DNA of 64,000 nt from Trochalopteron elliotii. Its lineage: Eukaryota > Chordata > Aves > Passeriformes > Leiothrichidae. Below, piece by piece: positions 50,461-63,500 of the stretch (position 1 is the stretch's first letter; the number at the start of each line of letters is the position of its first letter). A program made the translations under genes and the position numbers. The notes below the pieces were generated by a model that saw only the letters and a list, made by a program, of their open reading frames with translations, was not told where the DNA came from and searched no databases. The stretch covers positions 2,279,048-2,343,047 of the forward strand of contig JANPWX010000097.1 in NCBI GenBank assembly GCA_024734555.1. Reading direction: 5' to 3'.

Positions 50461-50728
50461 AGAATCACAGAATGGTTGGGGTTGGACCTCTGGAGACCCC
50501 TGTAATTCCAAGCCCTCTGCTAAAGCAGGTTCACCCATAGCAGGTTGCAGACTATGGCATCCAGGCAGGTTTTGACTATTTCTAGAGAAAGAGACCACAA
50601 CTTCCCTGGGAAGTCTGTTCCAGTGCTCTGCCACCCTCACAGTAAAGTTTTTCCACATATTCAGATGGAATATCCATTTTTTGTTTACGCCCATATTGTC
50701 ACCTCTTCCACTGCCACTTGCCAAAGAT
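50461..50728 (-). mobile_element. CR1 LINE 3' end, minus strand
   Basis: The plus strand begins with 'agaatcacagaatggttggg' and gttggacctctggagaccc, the reverse of the avian CR1 3' terminus. It continues through the 3' untranslated part into the end of ORF2. On the minus strand the frame reads FTVRVAEHWNRLPREVV, the conserved C-terminal HWNRLPREVV signature of CR1 ORF2, then runs into the untranslated region. The copy is truncated at about 50,728, so only some 265 bases survive, a typical CR1 length. It is moderately diverged from the family pattern. Confidence 0.93.
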
Positions 50729-51486
50729 TAAATTGCAAGATTTTCAACACAGAGACTTGACAAACATTAGCTGCAGACCAGTAATTCTCATCAAATTTTT
50801 AGTGGAACATTTATACATGAGGATCGAGACACACACCAGTCTTGGGTAACCAACTTCATCATCTGCTACAGTTGACTATTTGCCTCCTCAGAACCATTCA
50901 ACAATAGCAGGACATTGGCAGTAAGTTCTCTGCTTTGGGGCTGGGGAAAATCATAGGTTTTGTTACCCTGGATTTACTTAAGTGGGCAGATAAAACTGCA
51001 CAACCATCTAAAGAACTCTCCTTGAATCAAGCAGATTGTTATCTGCACTTGAATTTGTTTTTCTCACTGCAGTCCAATACTAAGAGGGAGAGCATAGCTG
51101 CAACTTTTTGTAGGAAAATTTAATTTTAGAAAACTCTTTGACATAAAGTTAAATGTGATAAACCAGAAGGCATGAAGGTGAGGAGAGTTAAACCTTCTCT
51201 TCCAACATCAAACAAAGGCCAAGACCAAAACAGAGAAAACACCTTGTTTAGGTTTATCACTGTTTCTTCTGCAATTTTTTTTTTTATCAACAGGTCTCCT
51301 ACAGCTATCTTCAGCTATTTTACAGATGTTTCATGTCATTCAATGAATAATGCAATCTTATTATTACTCCAAAAGCTGAAATATTGAAGTGATACCATCT
51401 GACACAATTCGAGGCATGAGAAAGTAATTTGATTTTCAGGGAAAATAAAGGAGCTTCCAACGTTCATGAAGTGAGTTTTGGCTTTG

Positions 51487-51569
51487 AGGTTTTGCTTTTT
51501 TTATTGTTTTGGTTTTGGAGGGGAGGGTGTTTGGTTTTTTGTTTTTGTTTTTTCTGTTGTTGTTGCTGC
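51487..51569 (+). repeat. T/G-rich strand-asymmetric tract
   Basis: About 80 bases consist almost only of T and G on the plus strand, including ggaggggaggg near 51,527-51,537 and gttgttgttgctgctt at the end. The open frames across it (90 and 102 codons) translate to Phe/Val/Cys/Gly-rich low complexity and are not genes. Confidence 0.7.
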
Positions 51570-52466
51570 TTCATTAGGTATTTGCAGGAAGAAGAGGGGG
51601 TGTTGTTTGTTCTGTTGCCCCCCTCCACCACTGCCACATATGTTCATCTATGGAAGGAAAGTTGTTTTCATAACTCTCTGTTATCCCTGCAGTGCATCTG
51701 AGTTGCTAATTCTTTCCCAAATAAATGAAGATGTTTACAATTCCATCCTGCAAGGCAAATTCAGGCAAATCAATACTAGAGGTTGAATCTTCAGCATACA
51801 ATAAACATACTCACAGTATTGCTTATGAATACATAAATAGTGCAATGGGTACACAAGGTCATGGCATTTCACAGCTCATCAAACTAATATGCACTTGTAC
51901 TTTTTAATGCCTTCATGAATAGCTCATTTTACCCTACACAGCCCTGTACCTTCAATTGTTTTCTGATAAACAAAAGCAACTGCTATTCCCTAAGCAAGAA
52001 GCACCAAAAAGTTATTTTTAGACTTTCTAGTCAGGTTCCTTTCTGCCTACAATAATTAGCCTTGTATTAAGATGACTTTGTCTACCACCAGGGTCTGAAA
52101 TAAGATATAGTGGATGCCTTCCCATGTTAAGGAGTTGTTCTTTGAGGCGGAGGCAACAAAAGATAAAGGGCACACATGGCTGCAAGATCTCCTTGATTTT
52201 CAGAACTCAACAACATATTCTGCTAAAGACTCCAGAAATAATCCCCTTGAGATGAAATTTAAATATGCATTCATTTTCTTTTTTAATAAAACACTTAAGG
52301 AAACACCAGTGTCTTGGTCATTTCATGACACATGTAAATGTATCTTTATCTTCCAGACTTAGAGTGCTTATATTTGAGCAAGCAGCTAGGAAGATTATTT
52401 TTGGGATTTTTTTTTCAACACTGCTTTCTTTTACCCTTGAGGAAGGAGAAAAACAATATGAATATT

Positions 52467-52500
52467 AAGAAGGGAGAAAGGGAAGGGAGAATAAAAGGGA
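52467..52500 (+). repeat. Purine-only tract
   Basis: About 34 bases of mostly A/G (reading aagaagggagaaagggaagg and onward) with one T near the end. Such polypurine-polypyrimidine stretches can adopt triplex forms. No adjacent functional element is seen. Confidence 0.6.
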
Positions 52501-55500
52501 ATAAGATCCTATAAACCTCCAGTCATAAAGAAGCAGAACTATTTACTTGCTGCATCAGCCTTTCATGGCAATACAGTACCAACACCTTGCAGCTACTGCC
52601 TAAGAGCTCCATCAAATGAGTAACCTCATGCAAGAGCTTTGTTTTGAATATCTAGATTCATTTCCCATTTTGGTTGCTTGAGTGACTCACAAATATATTT
52701 CCATATCTATAACACAGAGGACATAAAACAGAATTTTAAACCAATTTGGGACGAGAAAATTTTCATACAGAAGATTTTTTTTATACAAGTCTGTCACGTA
52801 GCTTGTAAAATCTTGTTGCAAACAACATCAAGCCATGGACTAAGAGGAGTAGAGAAACTTTCACTTAGGAAAGACAGATTAAGCCATCTTTAAGGCGTTT
52901 TTTGTGTGGCAGTTTTTAGAAGTGCAGCATAGTGGAGAGGAGAATAAATAATCTTGCACAGAAAAAACAGAGACGGTAAGCGCAAATTCTAAACAAAGAT
53001 GTAAGTAAAAAGCCACATTAAAGTGCATTCACATTTCCTTTGTTACTTAACTACAACAATCAGAAAAGGGGGGAGGAAAAATCATCTTGTATAATTGTAT
53101 GGCTCTTGCTAGTTTACTTCTCTGAAAGCAGATCTGAGGAATGCCTGAATCCTGAGATCTGTGAGCAAAGCGAGAGACTGCAACATAAAACTTTATGGTA
53201 AAAGAAGAGAAAGCTAACTACAGTTCAAGCTACAGACATTTATTGTAGTTCATTGATAACTTTATACATTTATAGGATTCTAGTAGTGCAAAGTAGAAAA
53301 GTATTGCCAATCCATTTTAAGACTGTCTTATTAGATGGCTATTAAAGAAATACTAAGATTTGCTTTTCCTTCAACACTGCTTATTTCCCTTTATATTTTA
53401 AAGATTAAATAAACATCCCTGATTTCAATACAATCGTAAAAATACAGGAAAAACCACACTTGAAACTTCAACCTAAACGAGCTCCCCAGCCCACAGACTT
53501 TTCAGAGTTCATTTTGAACATGGCCTGATGCCTACTTGAAAAGGGCTTCACTGCTTGCTTTGGGAATGGCACAACTTTCACCAGCCTGTAGGCAGAACTG
53601 AATGGAAATAATCTCCTTTGGAAAATAATTCCATTTCCATTTGGCCAGAAAGCTATTCATCCTTTAAGGGCATGTCATGGTGCACTGACTTCACTCCAGT
53701 CAAAGGCAGAAACATTGTAATTAACTCCCAAATTTATTAAAAGGGGGAGGGGAATTCAAATTAAACAAAATATATGGCCTGTGCTTCAAATCTTAATTAA
53801 CGATCTTCACAATTCAATTCGGAAATGGTGCATCCTGGATTAGACCTAGTAAAATAACCATCTTACGTTTCTTGCACACCATCCACCCCAGCTGTGCCCT
53901 CTAGGGACTGTTTGTCTGACAGGTCTTCCCAAGGTACCTACTGCGGGCACTTGTGCCAAAGACCAGCCCCAGAACTTCCACACAGAGCATCACTGGAGAT
54001 CTAATGCTGATCTCACAGCCACATCTTATCATTCCTTACTTCTACCAATGTCTTTTGGAAATTAGTACAGTCTTGCAAATGCAGCATACAGTACTAAAAA
54101 GCTAGAAAAAGTTAGAAGACACTAAATCTTAGTTTATATGTAAAGTTCCAAATGTAATGTCAATATTTTCTACTGTTTTTGAGGGAACATTACTCTGCTT
54201 GGTGCAGGAGAGCAGTTAGAGATTAAATGCAGACAATACCCATCAGGGAGCTGTAAATGAAGATATAGTTCAGACTTACCTTTTAGGTTAAATTAGGCAG
54301 TGCTGAACTGACACAACTGCTAGTAAGAAATAGGTAAATTATCTCTACACATACACCGCTAAAGTGCAGATTTATTATTCTCCACAAAATGTGGTATATA
54401 TGCTTATATTCCCTCTAAGACTCACCCAGTTTGGTAACCTGCATTAAACTTGAGACAGGTGAGAAAAAACCCAAGTTATGCCTGCATGGAAATGTACAGG
54501 AACCTACCTTCATCTCATGACTCATACCTTCCTTTATATAGTAGCACCAGAAATCATTGAGAAGAGATTTCTGCCAAGATTGCTGCTTTTACTTCCTGAG
54601 AGTTTGAAAACTGAATACGTGCATGTTTTACCCTTTTAAATATGATTTCTGGAGGTCAGCAACGACTGCTGAAAGACAACACTGCATCACTCCGGAAAAC
54701 TACAAAAAAGGTGGAACATCTCAGTGCTAATACCTACTGGTCCCAGTATGGCAAGGAAAAAATGCAGCTGCCTGTGTAAAATATATATGGATTATATTTT
54801 CTGCAGACACTTGATACCCATGTTCAAGGGGGTGCATTAATTAACTGGAAGATCACCTTAATTAAAGCAAAAAGGCAAAGGCAGATGACACTGGCAAAAG
54901 AGTAAAAAAGAAATTAGCTTGGCCTGAATGGCATCCAGAATATTGAAACAGCTAACAACAGGAAGGATGACTTGTGCTTGCAGCAGAAGGTGCACAGTGT
55001 GTGTGTGCTAGCAACAGTACTGAATCCTGGTGCAGACAAAACAAATGGGAAATCAATGCAAAGAATTCAGGGATTATGACAGAGGACAAGAAACAATTTG
55101 AATATTCCACAAAGGAAGAGGCTAAAGCTTCATTTAGGTGCAGAAAAGGGAAATCCATCTTTCAGAACTGCATCCCTTGGGTGTAATCCAAGGAGAAGGT
55201 ACAATAGAGTTGACACAAAAATCTCCATGTTCAGCCACTAGTTTCTCCTTAACAAGAAATAAATTAAAATATTGGTAGTTTGAGGTGCCTTAGATTCATT
55301 CTGGGAGTGATGTTTCTTCTTAAAGTCAGAGAAATAAGGTTTCCAAAATAGCCTACATCTTAAGCAAAAAGGAGTCAAGTTTTACCTGTCTGTGTAGGAA
55401 GGCTTCAGTACTGAATGATTCCAAGAGAAAGTGTCTTGTACTTAGATAGAAACATTTTGGCAAAACAAGAATCCTACAAAATCTGTGTTTGCTGCACATC

Positions 55501-58500
55501 AAAAGAATAATTCTTCAGCAACCACAACACATGAAAGACTGAATCTAAAACGTTCAGAGGACCTGACACTGAATGCATGCTAGAAGATGCTGCTTACATT
55601 GCATTCTCAAGTTTTTGCTGGGGAAGATACCTGAAAAAGTAAGTTGAGAAGAAGGAGAATCCTTCAAAACAACAAGAACTATTCTTTAACAGTTTCGTCC
55701 ATAAGTTTCATTTCATAAAAGCACAACCACCACTAGCTAAAAGTTAAGAACATTGTGGCCCAGGATGCAAAAAACATTAAACCAAAATATAACAGAACAA
55801 AGCTAGCAATGACACCGAAATATTCTCACTTGCAGTCCACTACCCTAATTCTTGCCTCTCTTTTGGGTTTCCACAAATACTATTTTAAAAAGCAAACAAA
55901 CAAATAAAAGGTAAACTTAACATTACTTTATTTCAAGACCAGCAATTACTCTACTGTTTGTACATTTCAAAGTTTCTGAGTAAGCTTAAAAGTAGCAATG
56001 ATATTTAAGGCCCTGGGCCTTCAGGCATGCTGCAAACTATCATGACCAGACACAGGTACCATTAAAAATTTCAACAGGAGCTGTACTGGACGAGCAACTT
56101 TGTGCAAATATACATCCAGCTGCAACACAACTACAAGTAGTGTTGAAATGATCTTGCATACAATAGATAATGCCCTCAGGCTTGATTTTTGAATTTCTGT
56201 ATGTTAAGACTGTTTTCTTCCACGCTTTATTTAGCTTACATCTAGTTCTATGAATATTTAAAATTTAAGTACAGATGTGCAAAATGATTATGCTTGAACA
56301 TCTTGCAGCTGTTGAGGTTACTTTTCTTCCCTCCCCAGTCTGCCCATTTTATTCAACAAGTCCTGTAAATATCGGTATAGATCAAGGTACAAATTCTGGT
56401 TTCTTTCTAATAGATGTACAGAACCAAGTATAATCAAAGAGATAGCTAAAGAAATGCTGTCATTGAGAAGAGAAATAAAAAGTTGCAGCCTCTATTAGCA
56501 TAGCTCTGAAGCTTGAAAAGTCTACTCAGGTGCAACATAGGAAGGATAAAGTATTGGAATGGTCACATATGTTGTATCAAGCACAAAAAACTCCTGAAGG
56601 ACTTTCTGGCATGCCAATAAATGGAACAGGAAAGGATCTGGGATGTTACATCATAGTCAGTTACAAGTGGAATATTCTGGCTCTGAAGATTTTGTGTGAA
56701 AAAACTCATCATTTACAACCACCATTGAATTAGCACAGATACTGTAATCCTAAAGTTAAAAATAAAGTTATCAGAGGAGGCAGAGCAAGTAAAAGGGCTC
56801 AAAGACAACAGGGAACATTTATACTGTCCTGGCATTAATGTAAGTTCACTTCACTGAACTATGCCATTGCTTCCTAAAGCTGAAGAACATTCACTAAAGA
56901 AGATCAAGATAATGAAACATATGAAGTATAATAGAGCAAAGCTTTGAAAAAAGTGTTAAAAAGTCAGCCAAGAAATAGAGAAATAAATTAAAGAGGATTA
57001 AAAAAACAATCAAAACCACTTTACTAATTGCTCTTGAAGATACCTGCAAAAGAAACTGCAGTTCTGCAAAGAAAACAACTTGCTCACACAAGGTAATCAT
57101 TAGTTGTTTCTGAAGCTGCTAATTCCTTCTCTTCTCTAAAACACACTATGAGCTTTACAAGTTCACAAAGGGTAAATAACTTGAATGACAACAGTGCACA
57201 AAGGACTTACAGGTACATTCCCTGATAAATGTCCACGAAGGGAAAAGTACCTGTTTGGAGCCACTGATCATAAAGTAATTTGGGGAAATTCTCTGATTTT
57301 CAGAACAAGAAACTGGTATTTATCATCACAAGGCCTAGGTGAAACAAAGAATCTAGCATATTACCTGTGCAGAAAATAAGAACTGACTAATACTAACACT
57401 GTGAACAGTGCTGCCAGAACTTATGCAGAAATGTGCACTCCTCCCCTGAACTAAAAATCTCTAATTCCTTAAAAGTTACAGCTTTGGAGAAGCATTTCTC
57501 TATTTCAAGGATCTTTCACACAATCATTACTTTCTGCCTCAGACTTCTCCTCCAAGGCTGTAGATTTCTCAGTCATTTGAACATGACTTTTCTAATAAGT
57601 TTCCAAGCCATAATACATTTTGCTGTTTTGAAAGGCAATACAAATGCAGTATACACATTAAGCTCAATTAAAAGCTACAGGGGGAAAAAAAGTGCAAAAT
57701 AAGAGGGAGGAAAGTACATCAATTATTTCATACTGCCTTTGCCCCCAGAAAAGCTGCTGAGCTATTCTTAGCAGACAAGTTCCACTCCTATGTCATATTT
57801 TCATGGCAAACACAGAAACCCCACAGAATAAGATGATTACTCCAGTCTGAGTCAGGTTATTGAACACTAAGCCCTGTGCATGTCCTGATATCAAGTTCTG
57901 CTGCTTCACCGTCCTCCTTTCAAATGCTTCTTCATCACAAGTCCTCACGAATTCTCAGTGAAATGTTTTGGAAGTGGACAGCATAAAACTACTCAGCAAT
58001 GGGAGAATTCAGGAGTACATCAGAAGTTAGGGCATGTACAGGGCTCAACCAAGCTACAGAGGAGCAGTGCTTAAAAGCCTAAAGAATGCTCTTCTGGCCT
58101 TGGTATCCCAAATTTTTAAAGCTACAGAGGGGAACAGCCCTTTATGGCATAGGGTTATTTTAAAAGTGCTGTGAGAGGTGCAGAGCAAGGCCCAATGCAC
58201 TGCAGGCAAAAGACACTAGCTATGCTGAATTCTGTTCAGCATTTCTGCTACGAACTGGGTCTCAATCTTCTGCAACAACCTGCAGTAACTGACCTGAGCA
58301 TAACCGCAATTGAGAATCATTAACAGAAACAAACCAAAAATAGCTTCTCTTCACAGAAAGCCATATATCTACTTATAAAAACCTTCCAAAATAATGTAAG
58401 GTATGAAGAAATTCAACTTAATATGAAAAAGTGTCAGCCTTTTTCCAGAGACACACCCTGTGACTACATGACTGGTGCACTTGACAATGGCACCCTATCA

Positions 58501-59700
58501 CGTGCACCAAAAAAATCACATTTTCCCATTTTTCTATCACACCAAAATCAAGTATACTGGGTTGAAGAACAGTTCTTATGCCATACTTTCCTAAATTTTG
58601 TGCTTTCATCTGATATTACACACAGGTAGGTGGAAAAGGCTTTCCAAAGGCAATTACAGACTTAGTGGCATTTCATCCTACTGGGTAGCTGAGCAGACAG
58701 AGGCAGTAGCACTTCTGCCAATTCCACATCTCTTGCACATTTCTCTTAGTTGAGATTCAAAGCATATTCACAGCAGTAAAAACAGTATTGATTTAACTTT
58801 AAAAAAACAAATACACATCCATCTTTGTGCATCTTTGCAGTAAAAGTTAACTAGTCATTGCCCCTGGGGATGGGCAGCAGGCAGCACAGTACAACCAGGA
58901 GTCACCACACAGGGAGCTTCTTTCTGAAGGTCAGAAGAAATGCTATTTAAAGGGTTCACTCTGCTCTAGCATTTACCCCAACACACAGGGTACAGGGACA
59001 TATTTGCAGACAAGGTATTTTCCAAATCCCCGTGGGAGGAACCTGGGGCTCAAAGAACCTGTGCTTGCCTCCTGCCAAAAGGAAAAGGTATTTCAGAGAG
59101 AACTTTTCTGAACTAACAGTGAATTACTCATACAATCTCTTTAAGAGACACTGCACAGTGACAAGTATACTGGTAAAGGAGAGAGAAATGTGTAAGAAAA
59201 CAAGGAGAGGAAGCTGTGATACACCGTACACCTCCACCCAAATTTTAACTTTTGACTGCAGATATCAAGAAATTGCTGTACAGTGCAAAAATCTGCACAA
59301 TAATGGAAAGCTTCATGTAAGAGAAGTTGTACATTTTCTGCACACTCAGCAGCAAGCCCTCAGGCAGTAGTTCTAGTAAATAGTCTTCAAGGATATTACT
59401 ACAATTCTCTGCTCCAGGGGAGAATGTCACTGCGGTGCAGGAAGGATTTGGGAGGAAACGTATCATATTATTCTGATACACATCTATGTGAGGCAAAGTT
59501 TAGTTTATTTTAGCGTGTGACACTACACATAATTGTATTTCTTTGATTTCCTTGCATTTAATCTTACAGTGGTGTTTCAAGTAGTGTTTCTTTACCTACC
59601 AATTCATTAAACAAGTTAAATGTCAAGACATACTTAATAGACATATTATGCTAGTAATAGCCAGGAAATTCACATCAATTTTACAAAGGTCAATGTCACA

Positions 59701-60240
59701 ATCCTCATTCTGTACTTCAACCCATCAGTGCTTCTTCCCATCTTGGAGCCCCAGCCGGATTCTTCAATCAGACCTTTTCCACAGCCTTTCCAGTCCTACC
59801 AAAAAGAGAATCTGTTGGTGAGATGTATGCTTCAGGAGACAGATGAAGCAGTCCTTCATCCTCAGCCAGGGAGGCAGAAGCACTGCCCACAGAGAGCACT
59901 CCCACACCCAGATGCATCGAGGACCTGCTGTCCCCAGAATCTCTCCCAGCACTCCCAGGGGAAGCAGCAGTGTGCCATGGCCAGGAGAGGCGCCCAGTGG
60001 AGCACAGCAAGGCAGGAAACAGACCGGCAACACAGCCCAAGCCGTGCTGCAAGCAAGGAACATGGAGCAGTTGTGGCAGGCAGAATGCAGAGATCATCTG
60101 GTAGCATTTGGCATCTCCAGGCTTTTCCCTTGGCCAAAAGGCTACATTTCTCAAAGCACTGCCAAGGTCTGTCTCACTAGATCACAAGCTTATTGAAGCA
60201 TTAAGGGAGTGATAGGCAACACATAAGCAATTTTATGGTA
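59701..60240. other. GC-richer block with several overlapping open frames, unassigned
   Basis: This is the strongest coding-like block by frame length: 150 codons on plus from a GTG at 59,728, 117 on plus from 59,843, and 128, 99 and 91 on minus. They overlap in different frames on both strands, so at most one could be real. All are rich in Q, P, H, R or C/L/W, with no domain, signal or repeat I recognise. Simultaneous openness in several frames is typical of GC-rich, stop-poor DNA. The block ends shortly before the T/G-rich tract at 60,337, and the two may have arrived or evolved together. Candidates are an unrecognised LTR or retroelement segment, a decayed retrocopy, or a non-coding exon. 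Confidence 0.3.
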
Positions 60241-60336
60241 GGTCAACAGGTACCTCTGGGAGATGGAAATTTGCTGGCACTTCCACATGTCCTCCTGCAT
60301 CACTGTCATGTTTTGTTGATCGTTTTTCTGCTTTGT

Positions 60337-60549
60337 AGTTTTTTGGGTTGTTGGGGTTGTTGTTTTGGTTTTTTTTGGGGTTTTTTTTGTTTTCTTTGGT
60401 TTTGGTTTTTTGTTTATTTGTTTTGGGGGTTTTTTGGTTTTTTTGTTTTTTGGGGGGCTTTTTTTGTTTCACTTGTTTCTCTGGGTTGTTTTTTTTGTTT
60501 GTTTGTTTTGGGGTTTTGTTGTTGTTGCTGTTGTTTTTGGTTTTTTTTA
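60337..60549 (+). repeat. Long T/G-rich low-complexity tract (C/A-rich on minus)
   Basis: Over about 210 bases the plus strand is almost free of A and C. It contains GGGG near 60,377, GGGGG near 60,425, GGGGGG near 60,452 and GGGG near 60,510, separated by T-rich spacers. The minus-strand frame through it (60,233-60,727, 164 codons) is a Lys/Asn/Pro/Gln low-complexity translation of A/C repeats, not a gene. The plus-strand frames are Phe/Gly/Leu/Cys-rich for the same reason. Similar T/G tracts occur in bird DNA, but the origin of this one is not shown by the sequence. Confidence 0.85.
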
Positions 60550-63500
60550 AGAGGAGGAAGAACGAAGCCTGCAGCAAACAATCACTAAAGAGCCACGGAT
60601 CAGCCCCAGCCAGCCTTTGGACTAGGAAAGTAACATAATTTCTGATATTCCATCCAAACCCCTCTTTAGGACCAGTGTACCAGTTTAAAAGCAACCTTTT
60701 TTTCCTCCACATCAAGTCCAAGAACAAAAAGTTTCTTGTTCACGTGCTATTCTTGTTTCTATGCCCTGAAATAATTGCTATATCACGTGTAGTAAATGAC
60801 ATGCCAACACAACTCCACCCAGGCTGCACAGATGCACTTTCACCACCAACTAATTCTCAACTGGGTTTGATTTTAATTTTCAATCCAGTTACATAACCCA
60901 TGGACAGCAGGAGCTGTCTCACTGGCATATTAGTGGTATGTAAGTAGGTATTTCTGAGCTGTGCTCAGACTCCAGCATGGCATTGCTCAAGACACGCAGC
61001 TTGGGGAGGAGGAAAGAGTGAAGACAGTGCTTAAGAGCTGGATTGCATTCTCCCTCAGTGTTGTGGCTCCCAGAACGCCTCCACAAGCACCACCCTCTCC
61101 TGAATTTACTGACGTACCTCTATCAAAGAATTATGCTTCAGTTGCTTCTATTTCTACCAACCCAAGTCTATTTAGACTGAAGTTTTCTCTGCCAGAAGAC
61201 TGCCTCAGGCTGAATTCTTTTGCAAACTTTCAAGCTTAACTAGTTCAGCTATTTCTGTGAATAAGGTGAGAAGAAAAATACCCATGGTTGCTTAGGTCAA
61301 AAACAAATCATTTGTCACTTCTGTCAAATAAATCACTCCTTTGGAACACTGAGAAGTACAAAGGGCAGAAATATGTACAGGTCCTGTTCCACAAGGAAAG
61401 GACAGAATAGAAATATAAATATTAGCTCCCACTGTAATTTTGAAAGTGATCAAACAATATATAGTCAGGAGTTCAAATTGATGAGTTTGAATTCAATCTC
61501 AATATTCCTTTTATATAGGGATACAACTTTTTGGCTGTAACATGCAAAAGCATGTGTAGTGTTTATACATGATTGAAGGTCATATTAACATATCATTTGC
61601 CCTTATATTAGTTCTATGTACATGAATGCATTATACTACACAACTGTAGCTATGCTAAACTCAGAATTTTATTACTTTCCTTTTAAAACTCTTTGCCTTG
61701 ACTTGCATAGAAATTCCCTCTTCTTTTGTGAGCAATCTGCTTCATTCTTTGTTGACACCAAGAGCTGAACAAGTAACTTCAGGTACAAGAACTACAAATT
61801 CAAAAGCATACTTGTCTTGTTAGTGTCTTGTGAAGTTTAGGAGACTTGCACACTTCAGAAAGTTTTTACAGCAACTGTTCAAAATACACTACCAACAAAA
61901 CACACTTGCATTTTCTGCCACTAAGTGCTACAAAAACATGTGAGCCAAAAAACTAATAGAGCCTTAATTCCCACCAGTGCCACACAGACAAGTCCAAGAC
62001 TTGTATTCTGATGAAGTGGGCAAGTCTTTTTAAATGACCAAGAATGGCTCATGCCAACAGTTAAGAGAAACAAACTACTCCTGCTTGCAACTTTTCTGTT
62101 TAAAGCCCAAACAGAAATAATATCCAGTTATATAATATCCTTCTTTCCTCTCCTCATAAACCAGATGTGTCAAGAGTTAGTTTAACAGTGATTTCTGTGT
62201 ATACTGTGATTTCTTGCTCAAAGCGATGATGCCTATCCATTACCTGTTCTGGGAATTGAGGACCTAGATTATTTTAAATAATTACATATTTTCTAGAATA
62301 CAATTTTCAGCAAGGTTCCTCAAAAACATCTATGGACTTACAGCAACTTACATGGACTGCATGTTCAAAAGATTACACTTATTCCTTCACACCAGTTTAC
62401 ATCTGGAAGACAACACAGCATTGGGGTCAGCTCTAGGCATAATCAAGGCATGCAGTTGCCTTGAGAAACAGGCCAGTCTATGGGGCAAAACAGTCTTCCC
62501 TCCTGCCCAATCCTACCTATACCATGGTCCCAGAGGGAGCAGATAAGATATTCCTGCAAAATGCAGGATAGCAATCACAGGGCAGCAGTTTCCTACATAT
62601 TTGCAGAAGTGACAAATGGAGCACTCTCCCAACCTGCCCCATCCCTCAAGTCCTCCAGCAGCTGCAGCAACAACCTTTGGAGAAGCTGCAAGGCTACTTC
62701 TCCAGAGCTCTGCCCCTGACCTGGTGTCCCAGCTCCAACCTGCTCTTCTCCCTTTACCACATAGGGAAAGATGCCTGGCTTGACTAGCCTCAGATCTTCA
62801 TACTCAAGAACAACAGTCATCCTCAAAACCCACCCAGCAGCCTTGCTGGCCCCAGACTACAACAGCTCTTGGCAGCTTAACAGTCTGAGGCATTGTAAGC
62901 TGAGTGTGACAAAGAGTCCTTTCCCGTATCTGGCTTCAAAAGCATACCTACAACTGCCAGAAGTAATTTTGCTTGGCTATCTCAGTCCTAATAGCAGTAA
63001 AATGAAGATTCATTAGCATGTACTCATCATAAGACAAAGCAATATCAACTGTGGCCATGATGTGCCAACCTCATACACAAATCAAAGCCCTCAAGGATCA
63101 AACACCTAGGTCATTGCAGCCTAAGCCAAGGAGGCTGCCTCCAGCTGAGGCAATCTGTATCTTCTCTGGACGAGATACAGGAAACCCCCCAGACACCACC
63201 CCCATTAGTATGTTATTTACAAAACAAAGTATAAGAGAAACTCCACACATTCATTTAAAACAGCTCCCCAAGTTAATTCTTGTGCCATCTGAGCTCTTCA
63301 ACATATTTGGGAAGTACTATCTCCCCCTTTTTCTCTTACATTGTCCCAGTCATGACAGAAGCAGAGACTATTTGCCAGATCAGACACATTTCACTACCTC
63401 AACACACCAGTCCTGCAAAAGCCACACAGTAATACTTGAATCAGTTAAACATCACTAGAATTCCCAACATTCCCAAGAGTTTACCCTGTACTGAACAATG

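Larger units (their letters stand above)
50729..59700. other. Unique AT-rich sequence with T/G and purine tracts
   Basis: No gene or mobile element is recognised in nine kilobases. A T/G-rich tract lies at 51,487-51,569 and a purine tract at 52,467-52,500, both listed separately. Short G-rich patches occur near 53,067-53,076 and 53,742-53,752. AT-rich words with TAAT cores cluster at about 53,755-53,815. Small GC-richer stretches at about 58,860-58,920 and 59,030-59,240 (a 112-codon plus frame at 59,032-59,370) have no recognisable product. Confidence 0.5.

Noticed and set aside
59728..60180. 150-codon plus-strand frame as a real gene
   Set aside because: Four other frames of 91-128 codons overlap it on both strands, its start is GTG, and no family is recognised. 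It is kept only as part of an unassigned GC-rich block.
60233..60727. 164-codon minus-strand open frame, the longest in the window
   Set aside because: It is the translation of the T/G tract's complement: Lys, Asn, Pro, Thr and Gln repeats with no domain. The length comes from the absence of T-starting stop codons in A/C-rich sequence.
63051..63458. 135-codon plus-strand frame
   Set aside because: No domain or homology is recognised and residues track local base composition.
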